Position numbers and translations under genes: made by a program. A DNA stretch of 46,591 nucleotides from Parachlamydiaceae bacterium (GTDB taxonomy: Bacteria > Chlamydiota > Chlamydiia > Chlamydiales > Parachlamydiaceae), in the NCBI GenBank assembly GCA_030147755.1, contig JASBUW010000022.1, forward strand, positions 1-46,591, given 5' to 3'. Of the stretch, positions 1 through 7,072 are shown piece by piece (position 1 is the first letter of the stretch; every line of letters starts with the position of its first letter). The notes beneath the pieces are model-generated. The model saw only the letters and a list, made by a program, of their open reading frames with translations, was not told where the DNA came from and made no database searches.

Positions 1-135
1 TAATCGCAGCCTAGTTTCTTATTTTAAGCGTGGGCTGCGCTATCTTCTAAGATGCGCACAACGATTTATTTGTCTACCAAGTTTATGGGATTTATTTCAT
101 TGGTGTACAAAATTAATAAGATAAATTGATAGGTG
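1..135. other. Left-edge noncoding stretch with a small hairpin
   Basis: No coding sequence is supported here. A 7-bp stem can form between CGCAGCC at 5-11 and GGCTGCG at 33-39. It could be the terminator of a gene outside the window, but no clean T-run follows, so this is only a guess. The first gene in the window ends at 136 on the minus strand and runs toward this stretch. Confidence 0.3.
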
Positions 136-1617
136 TTAAGAGTAAGTTGATTGACTTTTTCCTTTTTGCTCTAATATTTCCAAATCACGTAAACGCTTTA
201 AATGAACACTAGCTGTTGAAACATCTACACAATTAATATTTCTATAGTCCGCATTTGTAATCGCTCCCATTTCTCGCACTACTATAAGTGCGCGTGCTTC
301 ATCACTACTTAAATGGAATTCTTTAAATTGTTTAAGCCAATCAATATCTTGTTGATCAAATAAATGATGAGTGAGAAGCGTTAAAGTGAATTTATTAGCT
401 ACCCGATCAGATTCAAGAAGAGGAACGGATAGATTAGCTTCTCTCATGACCTCCCGCATAATACGAATTCCCGTTCCTTTTGTTTCCGCTATATGTAAAT
501 CATGTAGAACACGTGCCACTTTATCGTTGCGTGTAATAGATCCTGGCAGTCCAAGCTGATCTTCAGGCTTTAAAGAATAACCAGGATTTAAAAACTCAAT
601 ACGATTTGCATAGCGAACAATTTGAATAGCCTGTCCGGCTCTATAATCACGATGCATAACCGCATTACAAACGGCTTCCCGAATCACAATATCGGGAATT
701 AAAGGAATATCTTCCCGAAAAATATTATTGGGTTGCATGGAAAAAGCATGAGGAATATCACGCATAATGTGGGTCATGATACGAGGTAAGCTTAAAATAA
801 GTGCTTCATTAAATTCATAACATTGTGAGTACCGCTTATTAGGGTGTGGCACCCATTCACGACCTTCTACCAAAATGTAATCAATACGCGATGCGATGGG
901 AAAGAGTCTTCTCAAAGCGAGATCTGTTCCAAAAAGAATAATTCCTGCTACAGTAGGTTTTAAACCTTCTTTTGTCTCTACAACCGCTCCTAAAGCCAAC
1001 ATGAGTTCTTGATCATTCCAATTTAATTCTTTGGCTTTGTGATTCACTTCTTTTCGATAATGGCGATAAGCAGCAATAGCTTGTGGATCAAAATCTTTCC
1101 AAGAGGCATTCTCTAATAGCATTCCATCAAATTTTTTTTGAGAACGCATTTGATACAGCATATCCACATCTTCTTGCTGACATAATTGATCCGTAGGACC
1201 AATTCGTCGATACGCTCCTTCTTCAAGACCTCGACTTTTAATAAAAATAGGCTTCTCCTGAGGTTCAGCTTCTGGAATATATGCAATGAGAATTGTCCCT
1301 TGAGGATGTTGCAATACGTCAATATCTGGTCGAATGGGCTTGCTAAAATTTTGACGGCATAAATTAACAAGCTCATTTTGAAGCTTATCAGGATCCGTAA
1401 CACCTGTTACTAAATAGCGCGAAGACTGATTTGAATCATTTTTTGTTAGACCCAATACCAAATAGCCACCATTTAAAGATGGCTCATTGCTAAATGCACA
1501 AATTGTTTCTAAAGTGCTATGACCAATCTTATCGCTCGACCTTTTTACTTCGACCCTCTCTGATTCGTCGCAATTTTGAAGTAAAGATAAAAGCTCTTCG
1601 AATTCAATAAGGTCCAT
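136..1617 (-). CDS. AlbA_2 (Schlafen-like) / HATPase_c_4 winged-helix regulator
   Basis: 493 aa. Residues about 15-140 match the AlbA_2 (divergent AAA_4/Schlafen) domain: an ESERVEVKRS start, then a GGYLVLGL strand. The middle carries a HATPase_c_4-like block with IREAVCNAVMHRDY, followed by IEFLNPG. The last 70 residues look like a winged helix (VSTASVHLKRLRDLEIL). This is the architecture of putative DNA-binding transcriptional regulators often misnamed RecG-like. The start at 1617 is supported by TGAGGAA just upstream. It lies 21 bp after the minus-strand membrane protein gene and is probably co-transcribed with it. Family function is poorly defined; some relatives sit in defence loci, but nothing here shows that role. 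Confidence 0.85.
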   Translation of the reverse strand: MDLIEFEELLSLLQNCDESERVEVKRSSDKIGHSTLETICAFSNEPSLNGGYLVLGLTKNDSNQSSRYLVTGVTDPDKLQNELVNLCRQNFSKPIRPDIDVLQHPQGTILIAYIPEAEPQEKPIFIKSRGLEEGAYRRIGPTDQLCQQEDVDMLYQMRSQKKFDGMLLENASWKDFDPQAIAAYRHYRKEVNHKAKELNWNDQELMLALGAVVETKEGLKPTVAGIILFGTDLALRRLFPIASRIDYILVEGREWVPHPNKRYSQCYEFNEALILSLPRIMTHIMRDIPHAFSMQPNNIFREDIPLIPDIVIREAVCNAVMHRDYRAGQAIQIVRYANRIEFLNPGYSLKPEDQLGLPGSITRNDKVARVLHDLHIAETKGTGIRIMREVMREANLSVPLLESDRVANKFTLTLLTHHLFDQQDIDWLKQFKEFHLSSDEARALIVVREMGAITNADYRNINCVDVSTASVHLKRLRDLEILEQKGKSQSTYS

Positions 1618-1638
1618 TTCGATTCCTCAAAATAGCTG

Positions 1639-2130
1639 TTAGCCTGTCATCTTCAATCGTGTATTCCATGCTTGACGAAAGTAAAGCATCGCTCCATTGA
1701 TCAAAGCAGCTCCCACTGCCACATCGACTCCCCCACGAACATCAAGCGGCGCAAAGCGAACGAGAACGCCTAATAAAATCATGGAGCCTAATAGAATATA
1801 ATAAGCTAATGGATAAATTTGACTGAGAGGAGCAGGATTCGGAAGCGCAAGAATACGTGTAACACTGCGTTGCACGGTCTTTGCAAAGACATAGCGCCCT
1901 TTGAAAAATCCTACTAAAAGAGCAAAGACAATCCATAAAAGAGCGGCTGAATCCACACCACCTGCAAAAGGAGCTAAAAAATCTAAAATAGGACGGCGCA
2001 CAGCCATTAAATTTTCTTTGAGAATAGAACCTACAATAAAATTAAGCCCTAAAGGCAAGAGAAAACACCCTACAACCAACCATACAAGACCCGATAACAC
2101 AATCATTGTGACATGATTTACTTTGAACAT
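1639..2130 (-). CDS. Four-TM membrane protein of unknown function
   Basis: 163 aa, very hydrophobic. Segments at about residues 8-33, 60-78, 105-125 and 130-150 look membrane-spanning. The second segment is followed by a basic loop (FFKGRYVFAKTVQRSVTR), which suggests this loop is cytoplasmic. I do not recognise the family. The start at 2130 is preceded by GGGGGTG. It is the promoter-proximal gene of a likely two-gene minus-strand operon with the AlbA_2 regulator, so the two may act together, but this is positional inference only. Confidence 0.7.
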   Translation of the reverse strand: MFKVNHVTMIVLSGLVWLVVGCFLLPLGLNFIVGSILKENLMAVRRPILDFLAPFAGGVDSAALLWIVFALLVGFFKGRYVFAKTVQRSVTRILALPNPAPLSQIYPLAYYILLGSMILLGVLVRFAPLDVRGGVDVAVGAALINGAMLYFRQAWNTRLKMTG

Positions 2131-2517
2131 AACACCCCCATTTTTCTAACATTAAAAAAGAAAGTGTAAAACAAGTTGGGGTTGTTGCCAAGTTTTCTGA
2201 TGCTTATCACAAGACAAGCGTATTATAAAAAAATAATTCAAAAATTTTAAATTGTATTCACAAATTATTTAAGTAACCATTAATTTTTAAACAAAATTGA
2301 TTTAATTTAATCAAATTAATTTATATTTAATCGCAAAATTTTTCTGTTCAGCAAATTTATGTACAAAAAATTAAGACCTTGTTAAGATTGGATAAGTCTC
2401 TTAAAAAAATTTAAATTTCTTAGAGAGTGTCCACAAGTTGCTTACTAGGGTGGATAGACAATTGATGAACGCTCTCATAAAGATCTAACCGTTTCAAAAG
2501 GAACAGAATTAAAAATT
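2131..2517. other. 387-bp AT-rich intergenic region between divergent genes
   Basis: This separates the minus-strand membrane protein gene from the plus-strand PIN-TRAM gene, so it should hold both promoters. Most of it is A/T runs (2220-2350) with no ORF, RNA gene or repeat I can support. The only distinct structure is the nested stem at 2423-2476, listed separately. Confidence 0.6.
2423..2476 (+). promoter_or_regulatory. Possible structured leader of the PIN-TRAM gene
   Basis: GAGAGTG (2423-2429) can pair with CGCTCTC (2470-2476), allowing one G-T pair. Directly inside it TCCAC (2430-2434) can pair with GTGGA (2450-2454). This gives a nested stem about 40 nt before the start codon. It could be a 5' leader structure; chance pairing is not excluded. 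Confidence 0.25.
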
Positions 2518-3624
2518 ATGAGTATTTCAATTTCTTTTATTCAGATTCTATTTTCTATTGTATGCATTTTGTTTTCTGTTAACTTTGCCACACACTATTT
2601 TGAAGGTGGATCTAACTGGGTTAACACAGCTGTTGGTTTATTAAGCGGCGGCATATTAGCAGGTATTTTAGTGGGATGTGATTTCATTTTTAAACGCTTT
2701 AACTTACGTTCATTTAACACAGCAGCTTTAGGTTTATTCTTTGGTTATGTGATGGCTCAAGTCATTTTATTCAGCTTGGGCGGCGTCATGGGCTGGGAAA
2801 CAGCAACTGCTGCTTCTATGCCTCTACGTTTCTTAGTTTATGTGGTCTGTGCTTATATTGGAATGGTGATGACAGTTAGAGCAGCAGAAGAAATTCACTT
2901 GAGTATTCCTTTTGTGGAATTTAAACAAATGAGTTTAAAGAAAAAAGATATCTTAGTTGACTTATCAATTCTAACTGATCCACGTATTATTGATTTAGCT
3001 TCTTCGGGATTGCTAGATCACCATTTGATTATTCCTCGCTTTGCTTTAAAAGAGCTTTATGCACAAGCTGAAACAGGAGACGAAAATACAAAGGCCAAAG
3101 CGCGTCGTTGTTTAGAAATCATTAAAAAATTAGAAAGTTTGCCTTCTTTAGATTTACGTTATGTCGACACCGACTTCACGGAAATTAAAGATCCGATGGC
3201 CAAATTGATTCGTTTGGCACGTTTTCTCGATACACACATTATTACGTCAGACATCAATCGCATTCAACAGTCGTCGATTGAAGGTGTCCGTATTATCAAT
3301 ATTCACATGTTATCGAACGCTTTAAAACCGATCACACAAGCGGGTGAAGCGATCAACATCAAGATTCAGCGTTATGGAAAAGAAGCTCGCCAAGGAGTGG
3401 GTTATCTCGATGATGGCACAATGGTCGTGGTTAATGGCGGTGCAGAATTTATTGGCGAATCTATTAAGGCGTATGTGTTATCAGTGAAGCACACGTCTTC
3501 TGGTCGCATGATTTTCTGTAATGCCGCAGAAGAAGGCAGTTTATTGACTGATCAAGATCAAGACTATATGACGCTGCCTTCCGGTCAAGAAATCGAAGCC
3601 CATAAAAACTTTTTAGCTTTATAG
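2518..3624 (+). CDS. Membrane-anchored PIN-TRAM domain protein (YacL-like)
   Basis: 368 aa. The N-terminal 120 residues hold about four hydrophobic segments. After a KKKD boundary (about residue 142) comes a PIN-like nuclease fold with spaced acidic residues (DILVDLSIL, then HIITSDINRIQ near its end). Residues about 275-345 resemble a TRAM RNA-binding domain (GQGVGYLDDGTMVVVNGG type; here RQGVGYLDDGTMVVV). This order matches the Bacillus YacL family, predicted membrane-bound RNases or RNA-binding proteins. The start has a weak, distant AAAAGGAAC about 15 nt upstream. The stop is 3 bp from acpS, so the two are likely co-transcribed. Active-site completeness was not tested. Confidence 0.85.
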   Translation: MSISISFIQILFSIVCILFSVNFATHYFEGGSNWVNTAVGLLSGGILAGILVGCDFIFKRFNLRSFNTAALGLFFGYVMAQVILFSLGGVMGWETATAASMPLRFLVYVVCAYIGMVMTVRAAEEIHLSIPFVEFKQMSLKKKDILVDLSILTDPRIIDLASSGLLDHHLIIPRFALKELYAQAETGDENTKAKARRCLEIIKKLESLPSLDLRYVDTDFTEIKDPMAKLIRLARFLDTHIITSDINRIQQSSIEGVRIINIHMLSNALKPITQAGEAINIKIQRYGKEARQGVGYLDDGTMVVVNGGAEFIGESIKAYVLSVKHTSSGRMIFCNAAEEGSLLTDQDQDYMTLPSGQEIEAHKNFLAL

Positions 3625-3627
3625 ATT

Positions 3628-4014
3628 ATGGTATTGGGGATTGGCAACGATATTGTAGAGGTCGCGCGTATTCAAGCGCTCCTCACGCGCTATCCCCAAC
3701 GCTTTCTTAATCGCGTTTTCACTTCATATGAGCAGGACTATTGCCTTAAGCGCAAAGAACCTGCTCTTCATTTTGCCGGACGCTTTGCTGCCAAAGAAGC
3801 TGTTGTCAAGGCTCTAGGCACAGGATTCACACAAGGTTTAAGCTGGTTGGATATCGAAATTCTTCCAGATGGAAAAGGTAAGCCCTGTGTTTTCTTATCT
3901 CCTTGGGCCCTTGAACTATTCGAAGAACCTAAGTTGTGTGTCTCGATTAGTCATTGCCATGCTTACGCAACAGCCTTCGCCATTTGGTTAAAAAATGTTG
4001 ATTGTAAATGTTAA
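3628..4014 (+). CDS. acpS: Holo-[acyl-carrier-protein] synthase
   Basis: 128 aa, normal length for AcpS. It transfers 4'-phosphopantetheine from CoA to the serine of acyl carrier protein, activating it for fatty-acid synthesis. The hallmark GIGNDIVEVARI places the magnesium-binding Asp at residue 8, and FAAKEAVVKALGTG supplies Glu57. Its substrate AcpP is encoded about 12 kb downstream. It follows the PIN-TRAM gene by 3 bp. Neighbouring trxB agrees with the trxB-acpS adjacency I remember from Chlamydiaceae, with the toxin-antitoxin pair and a barrel gene inserted between. Confidence 0.97.
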   Translation: MVLGIGNDIVEVARIQALLTRYPQRFLNRVFTSYEQDYCLKRKEPALHFAGRFAAKEAVVKALGTGFTQGLSWLDIEILPDGKGKPCVFLSPWALELFEEPKLCVSISHCHAYATAFAIWLKNVDCKC

Positions 4015-4036
4015 TTCGTCATTTGGTTAAGAAATG
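3981..4036. repeat. Direct 17-bp repeat across the acpS stop codon
   Basis: CATTTGGTTAAAAAATG (3981-3997) inside the end of acpS recurs as CATTTGGTTAAGAAATG (4020-4036) just after its stop, with one mismatch. It looks like a short local duplication. No transposon features accompany it. Confidence 0.6.
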
Positions 4037-4053
4037 GTATTATTCAATACAGG

Positions 4054-4103
4054 AAAAATACCTTGTAAATTTTAAATGGATTTAGAATTTTCAAGGTATT
4101 TTT
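4054..4103. terminator. Long hairpin after acpS, probable terminator
   Basis: AAAAATACCTTG (4054-4065) is perfectly complementary to CAAGGTATTTTT (4092-4103). The 26 nt between them also pair, with a G-T wobble and one mismatch (4066-4077 against 4080-4091), so nearly the whole 50 nt folds on itself. The right arm ends in a T-run, fitting an intrinsic terminator for acpS. It also has A-runs on the left and could work both ways. Confidence 0.6.
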
Positions 4104-4231
4104 ATAGTGAACATGTGATTTTCCTTGACATACCCTAGAGTAGATAAAGAAAATCAAAGGTTCTATCTCAAGCAAAGATAAAAGAACAGGCCTCACTTAA
4201 TGCAATTGCTCTGGGAATATAAACGAATTGT

Positions 4232-4260
4232 TTGGACATTTTACGTACATATGCTATAAT
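4232..4260 (+). promoter_or_regulatory. Sigma70-type promoter of the toxin-antitoxin pair
   Basis: TTGGAC (4232-4237), a 17-nt spacer and TATAAT (4255-4260), with an extended TGC before the -10. Transcription would begin near 4267, giving a leader of about 13 nt with AAGGAG at 4268-4273. The spacer holds the palindromes TACGTA and CATATG, possible operator sites for the RHH antitoxin. This placement rules out translation starting at 4232. Confidence 0.7.
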
Positions 4261-4279
4261 AAAGAAAAAGGAGAATATT

Positions 4280-4549
4280 ATGAAGCGAGAACGAGTAGAA
4301 TTTAGAACTAGTACTGTTGAATTAAAACAATTTGAAAAAGCAGCTGATATATTAGGTATGAACCTATCTTCGTTTTTGAGAACTATTGCTTTAGAACGCT
4401 CTTCCGAAATATTGAGACGTCAAGAATCTATTCTGCTTAACAATAAAGATCGAGATGCTTTTCTAGCTGCCCTGGATAATCCTCCTGAACCCAATAAAGC
4501 ATTGAAGCAAGCTTATAAAGACTATAAACGTTTAGTGAAACGTGGCTAA
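4280..4549 (+). CDS. Type II antitoxin, DUF1778/TacA-like ribbon-helix-helix
   Basis: 89 aa. The N-terminal part (RVEFRTSTVELKQFEKAADI, then NLSSFLRTIALE) fits a ribbon-helix-helix DNA-binding domain. The tail has the DUF1778 signature RDAFLAALDNPPEPNKAL, the segment that in TacA-type proteins wraps the cognate acetyltransferase. I chose ATG 4280 because AAGGAG sits 6 nt upstream and because the promoter elements overlap the longer reading frame. The toxin gene follows after 2 bp. By family precedent it neutralises the toxin and represses its own promoter together with it; the short palindromes in the promoter spacer fit that. Confidence 0.9.
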   Translation: MKRERVEFRTSTVELKQFEKAADILGMNLSSFLRTIALERSSEILRRQESILLNNKDRDAFLAALDNPPEPNKALKQAYKDYKRLVKRG

Positions 4550-4551
4550 AC

Positions 4552-5052
4552 ATGCTATCGACAAAATCAATCGATCAAATTAGTCCCAGCTCATATAAAG
4601 ATTTTTCAAGTGATATAAAAGAACTTGATGAGTATTTAAAACGATTTGCCAAAGGTAATCATAAAAAAAATATAGGAAAAACATTTGTCTTACTTCATGA
4701 AGAAAAAGTGATTGGTTTTTATACTATTAGTATGGCCATTATTGATTTTAATGAGATTTCAGAAGAACTCAGAAAAGGTTTACCTCGATATTCCATTCCT
4801 GTCGCTAGAATAGGAAGATTAGCTGTTGATGTAGAACATCAAGGAAAAAACATGGGTAAACTTTTGTTAATGGATGCTTTTGAAAGAATTATGGAGGCAT
4901 CCACATCAATAGCAGCTTACGCTATTGTAGTAGACGCAAAAAATGAAAGATCAAAAAAGTTTTACGAACGATTTGGTTTCTTTTCCTACGAAGAAAATCC
5001 CATGTCGCTCTACATTCCAATGCAAACAGTAGAGAAGATCTTAAATTCCTAA
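4552..5052 (+). CDS. GNAT acetyltransferase toxin, TacT-like
   Basis: 166 aa, the usual TacT length. The GNAT core is visible: IGRLAVDVEHQGKNMGKLLL gives beta4 and the acetyl-CoA pyrophosphate loop (QGKNMG). AIVVDAKNERSKKFYERFGF gives the later strand and helix with the tyrosine commonly used as general acid. TacT-family toxins acetylate aminoacyl-tRNAs and stop translation. The target of this one cannot be read from sequence. It is paired directly with a DUF1778 antitoxin. Both genes are AT-rich and sit between acpS and the trxB operon, where I remember no such insertion in Chlamydiaceae, so acquisition by transfer is likely. Confidence 0.9.
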   Translation: MLSTKSIDQISPSSYKDFSSDIKELDEYLKRFAKGNHKKNIGKTFVLLHEEKVIGFYTISMAIIDFNEISEELRKGLPRYSIPVARIGRLAVDVEHQGKNMGKLLLMDAFERIMEASTSIAAYAIVVDAKNERSKKFYERFGFFSYEENPMSLYIPMQTVEKILNS

Positions 5053-5062
5053 AAACAGGCTT

Positions 5063-5881
5063 TCATAACCCAAAAGTATATAGAATCTGCGCCAATACCT
5101 GATGGGTGTTTACTGGAAAGTTCAAGCCATACACGCGATAGGCATATTCTAGGCTTGCGCTTCCAAAATATTCCATGACATATGTGTAACGCACGCCTAA
5201 ATCAACCGAGCGATGGCGAATAGAGCCGTAGCCATGAAAATCATGCGGCTTTAATCTCTTGTGACCTAGTCCGCATAAGGTGTTTAAGAAGATTTTAAAT
5301 TCATGGAGCACACAATAGCGCTTCTCATACGCAAACTGTATCCGTACCCAAGGCGATCCTCGATCCCCAGCTCCAAAAGCTGTCATGGCCCACCAACGTG
5401 AATCCCACACAATTTCATCAGCTGTTTCTTGTCCAACCGAAATGAAAAGCTCTGCCTCCCCTCGTCCATGATGAAACGAGCTCACATCCCTGACAGCCGG
5501 CCAGAAAGCTTGCGAAAGGCTTAACCCGATGGTCAAAGTGAACGGATCGCCCGCAATGTCATCGTCCCAAAGCACACGTCCTGTTGCTTTAAAATGATCA
5601 ATATTGCCCGCTTGACGTCTTGTACTCGCCGCAACAACCTCTAATTCTCCTCCAAAATTGTCAAAAGCATTACTCAAACTTGCATCCAAAAAAAGATTAT
5701 TCGCGGGATGTTTAATGTAATGCCCGCCTGAAGAAAGAGAAGAATAATTTTGATAAAGCAAGGACGTCCGCCACTCAAACTCTAAGGTATTCCCCAACCA
5801 AGGTTGGTATTGAGTCGCTTCAAGCAAATTAAATGTACAAGTGACAAGGGCGAACGCCATCCATTTTCTGATCTTCATCAT
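5063..5881 (-). CDS. Exported protein, probable outer-membrane beta-barrel
   Basis: 272 aa. The N-terminus ([22 protein letters not shown]) looks like a Sec signal peptide. The mature part is rich in alternating aromatic/polar strands, for example WVRIQFAYEKRY, SVDLGVRYTYVMEYFGSASL and the C-terminal VLAQILYTFGL, as in small outer-membrane barrels. I do not recognise a named family. The first ATG overlaps the trxB stop by 1 bp (TAATG), so it is probably translated by coupling with trxB. The next ATG, one codon later, is an equally good start. It converges with the GNAT toxin gene after 10 bp. Confidence 0.7.
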   Translation of the reverse strand: MMKIRKWMAFALVTCTFNLLEATQYQPWLGNTLEFEWRTSLLYQNYSSLSSGGHYIKHPANNLFLDASLSNAFDNFGGELEVVAASTRRQAGNIDHFKATGRVLWDDDIAGDPFTLTIGLSLSQAFWPAVRDVSSFHHGRGEAELFISVGQETADEIVWDSRWWAMTAFGAGDRGSPWVRIQFAYEKRYCVLHEFKIFLNTLCGLGHKRLKPHDFHGYGSIRHRSVDLGVRYTYVMEYFGSASLEYAYRVYGLNFPVNTHQVLAQILYTFGL

Positions 5882-6831
5882 TATTCACCGATTCCTTGTT
5901 CTGCTAACCATCTTTCTGCATCTAAAGCTGCCATACATCCACTTCCGGCCGCAGTAATGGCTTGACGATACACATGATCTTGCACGTCACCTGCCGCAAA
6001 GACGCCTTCCACGCTTGTATGTGTTCCATTAAAAACTTTAATATACCCTGTCGGATGCAATTCCACTTGCCCTTGCAGAAACTCGGTATTGGGTTTATGT
6101 CCAATGGCAAAAAATAATCCTCCTGCCTCCATCGTTGTTTTAACATGTGTTTTCACATTTTGAACGATGACATTGGTCACGACAGAATCGCCACCGACAA
6201 ATTTAATTTCTGAATCCCATAACACTTCAATCTTATGATTTTTAAGCGCACGCTCCTGCATAATTTTGGAGGCTCGTAGTTGATCGCGTCTATGCACGAT
6301 ATAAACACGACTGCCAAATTTGGTTAAGAAGAGCGCTTCCTCCATGGCGGTATCGCCCCCTCCAATCACAAACAAGGGTCGATTGCGAAAAATAGGTGCC
6401 GCCCCATCACACACTGCACAAGCTGTTACCCCTTTTTGCCAGAATTCTCCATCGCGTGCTCCGGGGATATCCAACCGCTTAGCTGTCGCTCCCGTTGCAA
6501 TGATGACAGCATGCGCTTCAAATGTTGTTTTTTTGCCTTTGACGATAAATGGATGCTGACTGAAATCAACAGAATCGACATCTTCACTCAAAATGCGCGT
6601 CCCAAAACGCGATGCTTGCTTGCGGAAATGCTCAACCAGCTCAGGACCTGAAACACCATCCGGAAAACCTGGATAATTCTCTACTTCAGTCGTTGTCATC
6701 AACTGACCACCCGCAACTCCTGCAAAAAATCCTTCGAATAAAACCGGCTCCAAATTCGCACGCGCCGCATAAATGGCAGCTGTGTAGCCCGCAGGGCCTG
6801 ATCCAATGATCAATAATTTCGTTTTTTCCAT
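5881..6831 (-). CDS. trxB: Thioredoxin reductase
   Basis: 316 aa, typical low-molecular-weight TrxB. It uses NADPH and FAD to reduce thioredoxin in the cytoplasm. The FAD-binding GSGPAG lies at residues 10-15, the redox CAVC disulfide at 138-141 followed by DG, the NADPH-binding [10 protein letters not shown] near 157-166, and the C-terminal FAD motif [10 protein letters not shown]. The start at 6831 is preceded by AAGGAAG. It is the first gene of a two-gene minus-strand unit with the barrel protein. Confidence 0.97.
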   Translation of the reverse strand: MEKTKLLIIGSGPAGYTAAIYAARANLEPVLFEGFFAGVAGGQLMTTTEVENYPGFPDGVSGPELVEHFRKQASRFGTRILSEDVDSVDFSQHPFIVKGKKTTFEAHAVIIATGATAKRLDIPGARDGEFWQKGVTACAVCDGAAPIFRNRPLFVIGGGDTAMEEALFLTKFGSRVYIVHRRDQLRASKIMQERALKNHKIEVLWDSEIKFVGGDSVVTNVIVQNVKTHVKTTMEAGGLFFAIGHKPNTEFLQGQVELHPTGYIKVFNGTHTSVEGVFAAGDVQDHVYRQAITAAGSGCMAALDAERWLAEQGIGE

Positions 6832-6909
6832 CTTACTTCCTTTTAAACAAAGTTTAAATGACTAGTTTAGCGTGTAAGCTTCAAAAGATCAAGTAAGACA
6901 CGCCTACAT

Positions 6910-6945
6910 GATCCACCTCATCCACTCCGCCCACTTCGTCCACTA
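6910..6945. repeat. Four 9-nt units with core TCCAC
   Basis: Four consecutive 9-nt units starting at 6910, 6919, 6928 and 6937 share a central (T/C)CCAC with variable flanks. The same word and 9-nt period occur in both arms of the palindrome at 41293-41486 (there as GTGGAC/GTCCAC), so this seems to be a single-armed copy of the same repeat class. It lies in the region between the divergent trxB and translocase-like genes. Confidence 0.7.
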
Positions 6946-6993
6946 TCAAATAACACCCTCATTTTAAAAACTTTAGAATTAATTTTTAAGAGA

Positions 6994-7022
6994 TTGAATA
7001 ATTTATTACTTGCTGTCATAAT
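6994..7022 (+). promoter_or_regulatory. Candidate promoter of the translocase-HEAT operon
   Basis: TTGAAT (6994-6999), 17-nt spacer, CATAAT (7017-7022), about 50 nt before the start codon at 7073. It is a reasonable sigma66/sigma70-type match, but the region is AT-rich and other matches are possible. Confidence 0.4.
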
Positions 7023-7072
7023 TAATCCTACCACTTAATTTTTTGCTTAAAATAAGGTGAAATTTAATTAGG

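Noticed and set aside
4232-4279. Longer start of the antitoxin at 4232
   Set aside because: The TTG there is the -35 box of the promoter, and a good AAGGAG lies before ATG 4280.
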